Source: Forficula auricularia (Eukaryota > Arthropoda > Insecta > Dermaptera > Forficulidae). From it: a DNA stretch of 64,000 nucleotides. The notes beneath the pieces were generated by a model. That model worked only from the letters and a program-made list of their open reading frames with translations, was not told where the DNA came from and ran no database searches. Positions 1-10,739 of the stretch are shown here, one piece after another. Both the position numbers and the translations under genes were made by a program. Where the stretch lies: contig JALMQS010000726.1 in NCBI GenBank assembly GCA_024734495.1, positions 1 through 64,000 of the forward strand, in the 5' to 3' direction. Positions within the stretch are counted from its first letter, which is position 1, and each line of letters begins with the position of its first letter.

Positions 1-359
1 TAAGGAACGCGGAACGGGAACCGGTCTTCAAATGTCCTGTACCTTCCTCAAACACTCTTAATACATCCACCTAACTCCTCTTTTATCATAACCTTCCCTC
101 TATTAATTAATTAATAAATTTTATATCAAAGTTAAATTGTTTTATCTGTTTTATTTCATACGCTTTTGCAGAGAATTACCTTGTCTCCCCTCCATTTGCT
201 CTTTTTCAGGATATCATATGTGTATAATATTAATTAACTAGATAATCGAACCCAGCAGCCCTATCGAAACATTCTATTTTTTTATAAAGTAATTAACAGC
301 TTCCTTGAGGTCTTACAAACCTCATAACCAAAAGGAGCGATACTTTCACAATCACCTCT
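1..359. other. AT-rich intergenic or intronic DNA
   Basis: No coding signal, RNA gene or recognised repeat was found here. The stretch is AT-rich with short homopolymer runs and ends at a degenerate satellite fragment. Confidence 0.5.
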
Positions 360-700
360 ATGTCTTCAGCAATGGTTACCAATAATAATGGAAGGGTCAA
401 AAATCTAATGTAGAATTCTTATTCCTCAAGTAATAGATGAGAATCGATCGCTATTTTTGATTTTAAGTCGATTCCTCCTCCTCCATGTCTTCACCAATGG
501 CTACCAATAAAAACCGAAACGTCAAAAATCGAATGTAGAATGGTTATTCCTCGACTGTTAAATGAGAATCGATCATTATTTTTGAATTAAAGTCAACATG
601 AACTGCAAATTGCAAGTGATATCTGATTAATAATAAAGAAATAAACATATTAATATTTCAAATCAATTTGGATAAAGTTTAGCAACGATCCGTTGCAGTT
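360..700 (+). repeat. Fragment of satellite-bearing foldback family (about two 119-bp-type units plus flank)
   Basis: Two diverged units carry the family landmarks: ATGTCTTCAGCAATGG, GAAACGTCAAAAATC and GATGAGAATCGATCG. They are followed by the family's unique flank (AACTGCAAATTGCAAGTGAT, then GATCCGTTGCAGTTTAT). The same order occurs at 13560-13915 and, inverted, at 25900-26130. The terminal arms seen at 12326 are missing, so this copy is partial. Confidence 0.75.
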
Positions 701-1860
701 TATTTTTAATTTTGTTTTTAAATGTACTTTAAAAAAATAGATAGTTTTTTAAATCTTTGTTGCATTATTAAATTCTTCTTCAACGATAATGTGGTTAGAA
801 CTTTATTATCTATGCTATTAAGAATGAATGACATTCAAAAATCTGACAAACAGTGCCGCCAACAAATGTTTAGTTTGCTAGTTTAGTTCTTTTATTGTTT
901 GGCAAGCTATGTTGGCTATACAGATTTGGTTTTAGTTTTTCGTGAATTTTCCAATTTTCCGGGCAACTTTTCCGATTTTTTTACGTATTAACCTGAAATG
1001 GACTATTACGAACATTTAAAAAAAAATTAGCCAAATCGGTCCAGGCATTTTTGAGAGATCTACGCTTACAAAGAAAAAGAAATTCATTTTTATTATATAG
1101 ATTAAAATTGGGAAATTTAATTAATTATAGGTATATTCTATTGAAGATGGAGTGGTAGAATTCTATGCTGATTTAATACAAAGGAAACCAAAAACTCCGA
1201 ATAAATAAGTAGTGTTAAGAAAAAATTTTAATTTAATTTAACTCTCAAGGAAAAGTTTTCAGTTAAAAATCTAAAATTTGGTGCATTGTAAGATATTTGC
1301 GAACCAATTTTCAGCTCATTAACCAAAAATTTTCAAGATTAGCATTTTGAAATTTCAAGAAACCTTTTCAGGTAAAAAGCTAAAATTTAGTATATTGTAA
1401 GATATTTGAGAACCAATTTTTCAGCTCATTAACTAAAAGACCCGTATCCACGGATGCCTTCGACCTCTGCCCAGCCCATAAAATTCCTCTTCTTCTTCTT
1501 ATCACGATAGAGGGGCCAACCCAGGCCTTAGGGGATGCACATTTTTGGTGTAACTCCTTCTCTCATCATTTTCATTAAAACAAAAAAACCTTTCAGTTTA
1601 TACTCTCAAGAAACGTTTTCAGGTAAAAATCTATAATTTAATATGTAAAATATGCATGGTTTTATAGAGATTCTGAATTTGATTTGAAATGTCTGATTTT
1701 CATTTTTAAAATCCTGATTTTGGTTTGAAACATCCTGAATTTGATATGATGAAAAGTCCGAATTTGAAGTTAAAATCCTATAGGAATATAATTTGATAAA
1801 GACTTCAGTTTCGTAGGTTTGACCTTCATCATCATTGCCATTTTCAGGAAATTTTTGTAT
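701..1860. other. AT-rich DNA with a small LINE 3'-end scrap
   Basis: Mostly AT-rich with no open frame. Around 1475-1560 lies a CTTCTTCTTCTT run followed by a GGGGCCAACCCAGGCC segment; a similar pair occurs at 54265-54320. On the minus strand this reads as the last residues of a LINE-type protein followed by an AAGAAGAAG tail, so it is probably a 5'-truncated LINE 3' end. Confidence 0.4.
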
Positions 1861-2190
1861 TAAAAAAAAATAAATAAATAAAATAAAATAAATCTCTGGC
1901 TCGACAACCCGTCATGGGTTTTGGCCTTCTGAATTGGTTGCTGTCCTAATTGGAAACAGTACCGAGGGGTCAAGTGGTTAGCTCAACACACATCTACAAC
2001 CTTCGTTTCAGTTTTCTTAACCGAGATTCGCTACTTCTCAATCAAGCAGCTACTCATTTATCCTCACGAGGCTGAGTGAACCCTGTTCCAGACCCTATAC
2101 TTACAGAAAAATTTCTGAGCATAGCCGGGAATCGAACCCGGGACCTCCGGGTTGCCAGTCAGTTACTCTGACCATTAGACCACGGAGGCG
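1861..2190 (-). mobile_element. tRNA-derived SINE
   Basis: On the minus strand the element starts at about 2190 with a tRNA-like head. It has an A-box-like TGGTCTAATGGTCAGAG and a B box GGTTCGATTCCCGG, followed by a unique body and an A-rich tail with TAAATAAATAAAATAAAATA at about 1865-1890. The 3' half of the tRNA fold is lost, so this is a SINE and not a working tRNA gene. Confidence 0.8.
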
Positions 2191-2812
2191 GTAAAATTTT
2201 TGTATTGCTTAACATAAAATTAAGAAAACATTTAATTATCATTCATTATCAATATTGCAAATAAAAATGAGTAATGATATAACATATTCGAAGCCGGCTT
2301 GCATTTAGCCGGCTTATTATTATTTTTTTTTCTTTTTTATGGTAGTTAAATCTCGTCCTCCAGGCGCATTGGCAGAAAATTGCAGGTATCGATATATGCC
2401 TATATATTAAAGTTGACTCTCTCTCCCACATCCTGAAGATAATAATAATTTCTATTGCCCAAAAAATCCGTTGAATCACACCAGGCGAATAAAAGTGTGC
2501 TTTGCTTGTCCTTGGAGTTTTATGGAGCCTTTCAGAGGGAATAAGAGAAGAAATAGAACCTTGAAAAGATCCCAAGTCAAATAGGGATTATCTATATCTA
2601 TAGATATGCGGGGAAAGGGGGTCTTCACTGTCCGAGTCTACTATTATATATTACGAGGTGGAACCCAAAAAAAACCGATTTTATTTCTTTAGAAGCTATA
2701 TATTTAATTTTTTTTTACAAATCAACCTTTTATGACCTTCAAAGTACTCTCAATTACACAATCTGTAATTCTATTCTTGGAAACATTATATATTCTTAGT
2801 ATAAAGATATAG
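2191..2812. other. No recognised feature
   Basis: A 108-codon open frame on the minus strand (2249-2575) is low-complexity and has no recognisable domain, so I do not call it a gene. The rest is AT-rich. Confidence 0.4.
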
Positions 2813-2813
2813 T

Positions 2814-3360
2814 ACCTGGAACAATGCTCGGTAATTTTTTGCTTAGTTTCAATTAATTAAATTGGCAAATTTTAATAAATAATAATATTTGTAATTAATT
2901 ATTAGTGGGATATAAAATTAAAAACCAATTAATTTTTTAAAAGAAAATTGAATAAAAATGTATTTATCTACTCTTATTAAACGAGCAAAAATTGTATATT
3001 TATATAAATATATATTTGTATCTTGGTTCTATTTTGAAAACGGCTCTACCGATTTTGATGAAACAAATTCTATTAACAAGTTTTGAGGATGAGAAAGCGA
3101 TCTGGCTAGGTCTGGACCTCGACAAATTTAATCTTAATTGATCTTTTCTTAATTAAAGTAATTATTGATAGATGAAAATCTCAATAAAAAAAGTTTGTTT
3201 ACATTTTTTTCAATTATCTTTTTATTTTTAATTGGGTTTTTAATTTTAAAACCCACTAATAGGTTATAGTAAATAATTTTAATATATTATATTAAAATTA
3301 GGAATTTTTTGTTTGTTGTTTTTAATTAACAGGTGTCTAAATTTTAAAAATTTGTAAATT
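2814..3360 (+). mobile_element. Two abutting partial copies of a Helitron-like family (family X)
   Basis: 2814-2966 is the hairpin end of family X in inverted orientation (TACCTGGA, then a degraded form of the ACCGAGC hairpin). 2967-3360 begins with the other terminus, TCTACTCTTATTAAACGAGC, directly after an A, and runs through the family body (AACGGCTCTACCGATTTTGA). Other copies lie at 8893, 19248, 32567, 35219, 49015 and 52200. Confidence 0.65.
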
Positions 3361-3901
3361 GAAATTATTAATTTAAAACCCGACTACGCCCCTGGCCAAC
3401 AAGATTCCCGCTGAGGGCAAACCTTATATTAATATGACTTTCACATGCTATTTATCAAAAAATTGGTTGGAAAAAGTGTCAATTTTTTCAAGAATCACAA
3501 CACTATTCGGTTAACTTCAAAACTTTCTGTTTAAAAAAATACAAAAAATTAATTATTTTGAATGATTTTGTTGAGATTTTAAGCCGTTGTTATGATAAAA
3601 GCTTAAAACAAATAGGTATTTTTTTCATTTTCAATTTCCTTTTATTAATTAATAGATTTATTTATTATAAATGTGAGAATTCAATTCTAAAATTAGGGGA
3701 TTGTCAAAATGGCGTTAATAAATAATTTTTTAATTAATTAGATTTAAAACGTTATAAGAAAGTTTATTCCAAAATTAGGGGAAATTTTGATAAATATATT
3801 TCCAAAAATGATTTCTAATGAAAAGGTCATTTAATTTGATTAAAAACGTTGTTTTAAAATTAATTCAATAATAATTTGTATTTAGATGGGGCAAAATCTA
3901 T
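3361..3901. other. AT-rich repeat-derived DNA
   Basis: Holds a Helitron 3'-end-like scrap near 3390-3425 (AACAAGATTCCCGCTGAGGG). Otherwise there are simple AT-rich stretches and no coding signal. Confidence 0.35.
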
Positions 3902-4085
3902 TCTATACTTATTATAATCGGCTTGCGCGACGACACCGACGTGATTTGTTTTTAATGTTAAAACCCATTAATAGTTCATTACAAATAAAATTTATTAAAA
4001 TTAGGAACTTTATTTAAATGATTATTTTAAAACCCGTAGTTCTCTGACTAGCAAAATGCGCACTGAAGGCGGGCCTCGCAGCTGG
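3902..4085 (+). mobile_element. Short non-autonomous Helitron
   Basis: It starts with TCTATACTTATTATAATCGG and ends with CTGG followed by T, preceded by a short hairpin (AGGC GG GCCT) about 6 bases upstream. This matches the Helitron signature of a 5' TC and a 3' CTRR with a hairpin. The base before the 5' TC is T, not the usual A. There is no coding capacity. Relatives are at 6550, 10052 (3' end only) and 38248. Confidence 0.65.
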
Positions 4086-5117
4086 TATTATATAAAGTAC
4101 CTGGTGGACAGATAATTAATGTTTGTCTTTAGTTTAAAAGCGATTATATTAATTTTATTTTTAATTTTAAATTCAAGTAAAAACATTGATTTTATAAAAT
4201 AATTTAAATAAAATTTAATTTAATTCGTTTTGAGAGGCGCCGGCATGACGTCATCAAAGCGTCGCTTTGAACAAAGTTTTGGAATTAATTTCAATTAAAA
4301 ATAATATTATATTAATATAAACGGAGGGGGCTCTTTCGTTGTAACTTTTCAACCCTGAAGAAGGACGGACGATTCTCCGAATTGTCTGGTTTTTTACCCA
4401 GGATGAAAATGACGTACTAATTCTCCCGAAACGTTTAAAGATTGTTTATCTATAAAGTATATTATTATTTAATTAAACTATTATATAAGAACAAAATAAA
4501 CAATAATACGCTCGTTAAAGTCTCCGAACATTGCACGCATTAAAGTCTCTTTAGGAAAATCATTAAATTAATATTTGTAATAATAATAAAATGGTATTTG
4601 ACTCAAATGATCACACATCAATTATTTATTTATTTATTTACCCCTTACTTATGAATCCATTTAAATTATTCCAAAAATAATAATCTTTTTAAATTGCTTG
4701 ATAAGACAAATATAATATAAAAAAAGGACAAGAGAGAATGAATAATGCAAATTTAAAAGCTTCAGAAACAGCCGAACATCCACCCCCGCCCCGCCCTCTG
4801 ACGTCACCAAAGAAATAAAAAACAAAGGGGTGCAAACACCCGATGAATCTTTTATATGAGGAAATGTCCATCCCTCTTGTCATTTATCTCATTTAACACT
4901 CCACAACTCCACCCAAAATAAAAAAACGGGGGGGATTTTGAAATAAAGAGGGTGCAAAATTTCTCCCCTATTTCGCTTTAATCATCAAATGGATCAGATC
5001 TTGCTTGATAGAAGAGACAAAGATATTCAGATTTATCATTCAATAAATATAAATCTGTTTTTATTTTTAAATTCCAAATTCAGATAATAATTCAAAAGAA
5101 TATATTAAAAAAAAAAC
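4086..5117. other. AT-rich DNA without a recognised gene
   Basis: At 4340-4450 there is a CCTGAAGAAGG segment followed by a CCGAA segment, a motif that recurs near 33484, 43870, 50065 and 52630. A small open frame at 4689-4883 on the minus strand has no recognisable product. Confidence 0.35.
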
Positions 5118-5281
5118 TAACTAAAAAACATGCTTCTAAAAGTACAAAATAATGTAATACTTAATCAAAAAGTATGGGGTGCAGAAACTTTTAATTAATT
5201 TCGACAAAGTGCCCCACGCTTTTTGATTAAGTATTACATTATTTTGTACTTTTTAGAAGCATGTTTTTTAGTTTTTTTTAA
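5118..5281. repeat. Foldback element with arms of about 62 bp
   Basis: The left arm (CATGCTTCTAAAAGTACAAA, AATGTAATACTTAATCAAAA) is matched by its near-perfect reverse complement from about 5217. The loop is about 50 bp and itself contains the partly paired GGGGTGC and GCCCCAC. There is no coding capacity. Confidence 0.85.
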
Positions 5282-6359
5282 ATATAATTTATTTTTTTAC
5301 TTTTTAGTCTTAATTATTTTTATAGAGAAAAGTTTGCGGAATTTAACAGAATAAAAGTCACATTGACAGATACATACATACATACATACATATACAAGTG
5401 AAGCTAATATAAAGCATGTAAAAAATAAACTTTTTCCAAGACTTTTCAGACCGAGTAATAGTGAAAGGAGTTCTGTCAAGTAAGTTTTGACGTTTCTCGT
5501 ATCGCAAATACAAATGAAATGTAAATTTGAAAAAAAAAACTTTTTCGAAACTCTCTGGAATCTCTTAAAAAAATGTTTTATCGATGGCTAAAATTTAAAA
5601 ATTAAATACTAACAAATTTCTATTCTACGCTCAAAAAAGAAAAATAGTCTGTCAAAATGGGTTATCCTAACACTTAACCTAGATCCAATCGGGTATTTGA
5701 ACCCATGAGAAACAATATAAATAGAATTTTATATATAAGGGCTTCCACATCTCGCCTTATAGCCCTCCGACCCTCCCACTCAGGATCCGGTTGAGTGGCT
5801 CAGGGTGTGGCCACAGCAGAACGGTGTGTCACTTTAGTATGCTGCCACCAATAATAATAATAATTAAAAAAAAAGGAATACCGCATGTGGTCCAAATAAT
5901 AAAAACAAACAAATAAATAAATATACTGGGAAAATAAATAAAATAAAATAAAAAATAAATACATAGAAAATGTCACTGGGTTTGAAGAAATTGTTGTTAA
6001 ATTAAGTATAATTAAATAAGTAGACAAGAAGTTACCATAATCAAGGAATATAAAATAAATTAATAAATAGGCAGGAAACCGCCATGGTCAAGAAAAATAA
6101 ATATTTAAATGGGAATATAAGCTACTGTGTAAAATATAAAATATAAACTAATAATAATAATAATAAATACTGATGATGAAGTTCAAACTATAGAAACTAT
6201 AATCTCTAACAAATAAATTATATATATTGACTTATATTTCTATTTGCATTAAGCAGTGGACAAGCTCAATGATTTCTCCTTATGAACAATTTACAATACA
6301 TTCCTATAGGGACTGTGCGTCACAACTTTAGCGCCAACTGGGGATCAAAATGTAAACAT
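5282..6359. other. AT-rich DNA with microsatellites
   Basis: Contains a CATA microsatellite at about 5371-5390, several AAT/ATA runs (5850-6000 and 6150-6170), a TGATGATGAAG motif near 6170, and a copy near 6245-6350 of short dispersed repeats also found at 30200, 43360, 53800 and 54640. No gene is supported. Confidence 0.45.
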
Positions 6360-6540
6360 AATAGGGGTATTTATTAAATGTTTATATCCCTTCCATTGTC
6401 ATTTCCCTGGGGAAATTTTTCACAGGGGTGGTTATCCATTGCCTTCCCTTGAAGGAATCAGATTATAGCTGGTCAAATATTTGCAATCTAGCTTGATTAG
6501 AAGGCATGCTCTTTAACCACTCGGCAAACCTGACTCCTTA
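6360..6540 (-). mobile_element. tRNA-like SINE fragment
   Basis: On the minus strand the head reads GTTTGCCGAGTGGTTAAAGA, an A-box-like segment of the Leu/Ser tRNA style. The body is CTTCAAGGGAAGGCAATGG and CCCCAGGGAAATGAC. No intact B box or full tRNA fold is present. Confidence 0.6.
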
Positions 6541-6549
6541 TTATCTATA

Positions 6550-6690
6550 TCTATAGTTAATAATAATCGGCTTGCGCGCCGACGTGATTTTTTTAATTTT
6601 AAAACCCACTAATAGTTCATGATAAATAAAAAAAAATTAGGAAATCTAAATTATTGAAGTGAAACTTCTTTAGCGACGTATCTGTTTGAA
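6550..6690 (+). mobile_element. 5' fragment of a short Helitron
   Basis: Begins A|TCTATAGTTAATAATAATCGG and continues with CTTGCGCGCCGACGTGATTT and AAACCCACTAATAGTTCATG, the same order as the Helitrons at 3902 and 38248. No 3' CTRR end was found before the neighbouring SINE. Confidence 0.6.
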
Positions 6691-6705
6691 TTTTTTGTTA
6701 CAATA

Positions 6706-6985
6706 AAGGGACTGTGGGTCAGTGGTCAGAGTGTCGGCCCGCTGTCCTGAAGTATGCTGGTTCGAGAATGAGACTCGGGAGATATTTGCAAAAGTCGTCT
6801 CCTCTTAGAAAGCAATGGCAAAGTACCAAGAGCATAATTGCCTAGTCAACCTCTCCAAACTAGCCGTTCGGAACTGGCGTTAACTCCCGTATATCTGTGT
6901 AAAACAACTAAATACACTCAGCACAGGTATTTGTGGAGAGGTGCCGAAACGTAAGGGAGACCTGATATGGCACTTAAAGTAGAGA
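6706..6985 (+). mobile_element. tRNA-derived SINE (degenerate)
   Basis: The head has an A-box-like GTGGGTCAGTGGTCAGAGT and a B-box-like GGTTCGAGAATGAGA. The body includes GCACAGGTATTTGTGGAGAG and GTGCCGAAACGTAAGGGAGA. The tail boundary is unclear. Confidence 0.6.
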
Positions 6986-7369
6986 ATAAAGGGGAAATGG
7001 CCAAATTGAGGGGAAATAAGAGACAAGCCAAAAGATTTTAAAATAATAATTTAAAATTTTTCTAATATTAATAAACTTTATTTGTCATAAATAATTATAG
7101 TGGTTTTTAAAAGAATAATTTAAATTTCCTAACTACGGTATAATAAATTTTAATTGTCATGAACTATTAGTTGGTTTTAAAATTAAAGTTTCACTTCCCA
7201 CTTGAGCTTATGTGATGGATAAGGATCAAAAAATTTGTATTTCAAAACCCTATTATAATAGTCCATGACAAACAAATATGTATTAAAATTAGGACATTTA
7301 AATTATTATTTTAAAACCCTACTAATAATTCATGACAAATAAAATTTATGAAAAATTAAAAAATCTAAT
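6986..7369. repeat. Interior pieces of short Helitrons
   Basis: Repeated copies in both orientations of the segment AAACCCACTAATAGTTCATGA plus AAATTTATTAAAATTAGG, which forms the body of the Helitrons at 3902 and 38248. No clean ends are visible, so these look like decayed or deleted copies. Confidence 0.5.
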
Positions 7370-7375
7370 ACTATA

Positions 7376-7508
7376 TATATTTATCTAGATTAATTTGTAA
7401 CAACGCTTAGAGAAATTTCTCTAAAAAAATTACCCTCTTGCCTAGAATCGAACCGACGAACTCTTGAACTATGGTCATCAGCTCTAACCACTAGACCAAT
7501 GTCACATT
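7376..7508 (-). mobile_element. Short tRNA-derived SINE
   Basis: On the minus strand there is an A-box-like TTGGTCTAGTGGTTAGAGC and a B box GGTTCGATTCTAGG, followed by a short AT-rich tail. An almost identical copy with the same flanks is at 36985-37125, so it was present before the surrounding unit was duplicated. Confidence 0.65.
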
Positions 7509-7719
7509 AATATTTATATCTTGATTTCTTTTACTAAAACTATATATTTTTGATTTAGACTTTGTGTCTAGATAATATTGTATTCATTTGAACTCGAATG
7601 AAAATGAAAAAAACACCAATAGATTTTAAATTAAGAAACATTAAATATATATTAATTAACGAGGCAAATTTGAAATATATATATTCGAATTTTGAAATGA
7701 AGAGACTCCAATTCATTTT

Positions 7720-8650
7720 AGTAAACACCATAAAATTTTTATTTTGTTTATTGGGCCTCCGAGGAGCGGGCCGCCTCTTACAAAGACAAAAGTTCACCAC
7801 ACAAACTTCACACTTTCAGCTTCAGAACAAATAAATTCAGATTCAGAGCGGGTGGATGAGAGAGCCAGGATTAATCCTGACTCACATTTCACATTTCTTT
7901 TTTTTTTTTTGTATTAACAATTAACAATCATACGCCACCCGCTCTATATGTTCTTCTGCCGAAAGTGTAAAAATTAAGGAGAGATCCCCTCATCGCTCTA
8001 TATGTCATATTATTTATTGTTTTTTGCGACATACCCAGGGCGATGAGGGGCCCCACCGCTTTATGCCACCACACTCCCTTCCACGAGAGTGTGATGGCCT
8101 CGACCCTGACCGAGCCCGCCCCGACGCCAAATCGCTCCGCAATATTGTCCACCAGACTGGAGTTGCCCCTATATTTTTCTATTTTGTTTCGGTGGGCAAC
8201 ACCCAGTCCTGCAAGCGCGGAGACGATCTGGACGTCCAAAACCCACACCACCCCCGACGCATCCTTTGCCACGATGTCTGGCTTTCTATTGCCTGCCGAG
8301 CTGGAGTACAAGTACTCCAACTCGACACGCATTCCCTTTTTGATCAAATCATCGGCCAGACATCGTACCACCGCGTCATGCCTCTTAACCCGCCCATCCG
8401 CGGTCCTATCACAACATTGGATGATGTGCGCCGTTGTCTCAGTTCGTCTGCACCCAGCCCGGCACATCGGGGGCCCCTCCGGCCGTCTTCCCCTGCTGGT
8501 TCTTACGGCTGAAGGAAGGGACCCCGATCTCAGCCTACAAAATTCTATAAAAGTATTGTTTTTGATTACTCCTGGGCGCAGCATCCAATTATATGAGTTC
8601 TTTGCTCCCGCGCATCTCTAAATCCCGGCCATCGACACTACCGTATAAGT
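7720..8650 (-). mobile_element. 5'-truncated R2-type non-LTR retrotransposon, copy 1
   Basis: The 3' end of a LINE holding the C-terminal part of its single ORF and a 3' UTR of about 200 bp that ends near AATAAACAAAAT. The insertion splits a dispersed unit whose intact version at 37400 serves as a paralogous empty site. Copy 2 of the same LINE lies at 16790-17625. Confidence 0.8.
7928..8584 (-). CDS. C-terminal part of R2-clade LINE ORF (zinc knuckle and restriction-like endonuclease)
   Basis: This 218-residue open frame is the C-terminal end of a non-LTR retrotransposon polyprotein; no true start is present. Residues 41-58 hold a CCHC knuckle (C41, C45, H53, C58) and residue 69 begins the RHD of the following helix. 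Residues 101-119 hold KPD, then WVLDV, the pattern of the PD-(D/E)XK-like restriction-like endonuclease that nicks the target DNA in R2, R4 and related clades. The reverse transcriptase that should precede it is lost by 5' truncation. The frame is free of stops, so the insertion is fairly young. On its own it cannot transpose. Clade assignment within the restriction-like endonuclease group is inferred from motifs only. Confidence 0.8.
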   Translation of the reverse strand: MLRPGVIKNNTFIEFCRLRSGSLPSAVRTSRGRRPEGPPMCRAGCRRTETTAHIIQCCDRTADGRVKRHDAVVRCLADDLIKKGMRVELEYLYSSSAGNRKPDIVAKDASGVVWVLDVQIVSALAGLGVAHRNKIEKYRGNSSLVDNIAERFGVGAGSVRVEAITLSWKGVWWHKAVGPLIALGMSQKTINNMTYRAMRGSLLNFYTFGRRTYRAGGV

Positions 8651-8892
8651 TAAGAAACATTAAATATATTGATAATTGTTCCTCCCCCCCTCCCCGCCCC
8701 CTCGCCACTCAAAATTAAAGATGCGAAACTTTTAAGAGACGATGTATTTTCGGTAGTTTACGGGTATACATTTGGAGTGTGGTTTTTTAAGAGGAATAAA
8801 ATTTTTTGACCGAATGAAGGAACCGACACTGAAATTTTTTTCCACTTTAGCCTGAGTTGAAAGGAGTGAAAAATTTGCTGCTTTATTTCTTA

Positions 8893-9335
8893 GTACCTGG
8901 AGCCACCGAGCGATGCACGGTAACCCCTGACCCCCCCCCCTTCCCGAAACCACACACCTCGCCCCCACCACTGCAGCCCCACTGCCGAACCACCCCTCCC
9001 ACCCCCGGATCCACCACAACTGCACCCCACCTCCTGCACCTCCCACATCCAGCCCACCCCGCACCCAGTTTTTGCATTTCTAGCTTTCTAATGGTCCACA
9101 TATTATGTGTATACCTATTTGTTTACTCGTACACCGATTTGCCCACATTCGTTCATATTGATAAAAATTTTAAAAAAATAAATAGGAAAATAATAATAAA
9201 AAAAATAATCGTATTAGATGTGAAATAAAAACATAAAATTAAATAAGATTTGTATCCAAGTTAGATATATAAAAAAAAGCCACTTCAACCACTTTATTTG
9301 TAAACACACCTGTAATGTTATGATTTAGACACCTG

Positions 9336-9366
<31 letters not shown>

Positions 9367-9832
9367 GCTTTTCGGCCCTTCTAGCCATAAGCCTAATTAC
9401 GATACTAGATATATTTTTAAAATTTGTCTCTCACCTCCGGGGTCAGATTTTGGCTGGCTGCCTCGAGTCGGCACCTGTTAATTAAAAACAAACACAAAAA
9501 ATTCCTAATTTTAATATAATATCTTAATATTTGCTACAACCTATTAGTGGGTTTTAAAATTAAAAAACCAATTAATAAATAAAAGATAATTGAAAAAAAT
9601 GTAAACAAACTTTTTTATTGAGATTTTCATCTATCAATAATTACTTTAATTAAGAAAAGATCAATTAAGATGAAATTTGTCGAGGTCCAGACCTAGCCAG
9701 ATCGTTTTCTCATCCTCAAAACTTGTTAATATACGTAATTTGTTTCATCAAAATCGGTAGAGCCGTTTTCAAAATAGAACCAAGATACAAAATATATATA
9801 TATATATATATAAAACAATTTTTGCTCGTTTA
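8893..9832 (-). mobile_element. Helitron-like family X copy with SINE inside
   Basis: The hairpin end is at the left (TACCTGGAGCCACCGAGCGA, then TGCACGG) and the TC end at the right is damaged after GCTCGTTTA. The body has C-rich tracts (8929-9060), TTTTTGCATTTCTAGCTTTC and the conserved ACGGCTCTACCGATTTTGA segment read in reverse. A SINE at 9342-9471 sits inside. Confidence 0.65.
9342..9471 (-). mobile_element. 5'-truncated SINE with 12-bp target duplication
   Basis: On the minus strand it is the 3' part of the SINE seen in full at 32825-32992, ending in a long A tail (T run at 9341-9365). It is flanked by CACCTGTTAATT at 9330-9341 and 9472-9483, a perfect 12-bp duplication typical of LINE-driven insertion. 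Confidence 0.9.
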
Positions 9833-10739
9833 CGGAGAAGATTTGTCTTAAGGGTTTGGCTAACGGCCCGGAAAGCTAGTTATCGCTTGGGTTCGATTCC
9901 CAAGGGGGCGAAGCCCTCTGATATGCAATGTAAAAATATTTCTACTAAAATCTTTGATTTGTTTCCTAAATAAAATTAAATTCACTTCCTAATTTATTAT
10001 ATTAAAACGCAATAAGCAGTCCAGGGGCCGAAAGGCGGGTTTCGCAACTGGTTAGTTCTATAATTCGTACAAAAAGATGTTCACATATTTGAAATAATAA
10101 TTCTCATCATGCCGGAAAAGTAAATTTTAAATGTCCGTTAGCTATACTGGTTTTGACACGACAAAGGGTTAGTTAGCTGACGCACACCTGTCACAAAATT
10201 CCAATTATAATTTTCTCCTGAAATACAAGGATTTGTCGTTTCCTGAATACAATAAGAACATTCCAGACTGTCTGTCTGTATTTTGTCTGGCTATTATCTA
10301 GTACTATATATATTTTTAATAGTTTTTGATATAAAGTGCCTATAATATTTGACCAAACATCCACACTAAGATATTTTGATTAAAAATCATTTTGTCTTTA
10401 AATTCCCTGCTCAACCATATTAGTCCAGTCAAATTGGGTTTTTATCAGGAAAGTTTTGGGGTAGTTCTGATTTTTTGCATATATATATATATTTTTTGGA
10501 GCGCTGAATCCAAATCTGAGGTCTCCCATCAAAATTTCCTGACGCAACATTGTAAGAAATGCAAAAAAAAAAGCCAAAATTTCAATTTTTTGGCGGTTTT
10601 TTGTTTATAACTCGAAAACTATCAATTTTTCGTAAATAACCTTCCTATTTAAAATGAAAGTTCATAAAATTTTCTACAAATTTTATGATTTAGGTTTTTT
10701 GTCCGGCCAACCGTTCGGGTTCAAACGCAAAACCCAAGT
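9833..10739. other. AT-rich DNA with a Helitron 3' end at 10051
   Basis: 10020-10051 has the Helitron 3' pattern GGCGGGTTTCGCAACTGG followed by T. The matching 5' end is not visible. The rest is AT-rich, and small open frames (10392-10610) carry no recognisable domain. Confidence 0.45.

Larger units (their letters stand above)
7370..8815. repeat. Dispersed unit, copy 1, interrupted by a LINE
   Basis: 7370-7720 and 8650-8815 match, in order and nearly base for base, the uninterrupted unit at 36980-37560. The right part also occurs inverted at 58140-58265. The unit carries a tRNA-like segment at 7440-7508. The unmatched middle of this copy (about 7720-8650) is the R2-type LINE end. Confidence 0.85.

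Noticed and set aside
2128..2190. Possible tRNA gene on the minus strand
   Set aside because: Only the 5' part with A and B boxes is conserved; the acceptor stem does not close, and a SINE body with A-rich tail follows.
7440..7508. Possible tRNA gene on the minus strand
   Set aside because: A and B boxes are present but there is no closed acceptor stem, and the same sequence recurs with the same flanks at 37050-37125.
8024..8621. GC-rich plus-strand frames of 162 and 192 codons
   Set aside because: They lie opposite the R2-type endonuclease ORF and are shadows of its codon composition.
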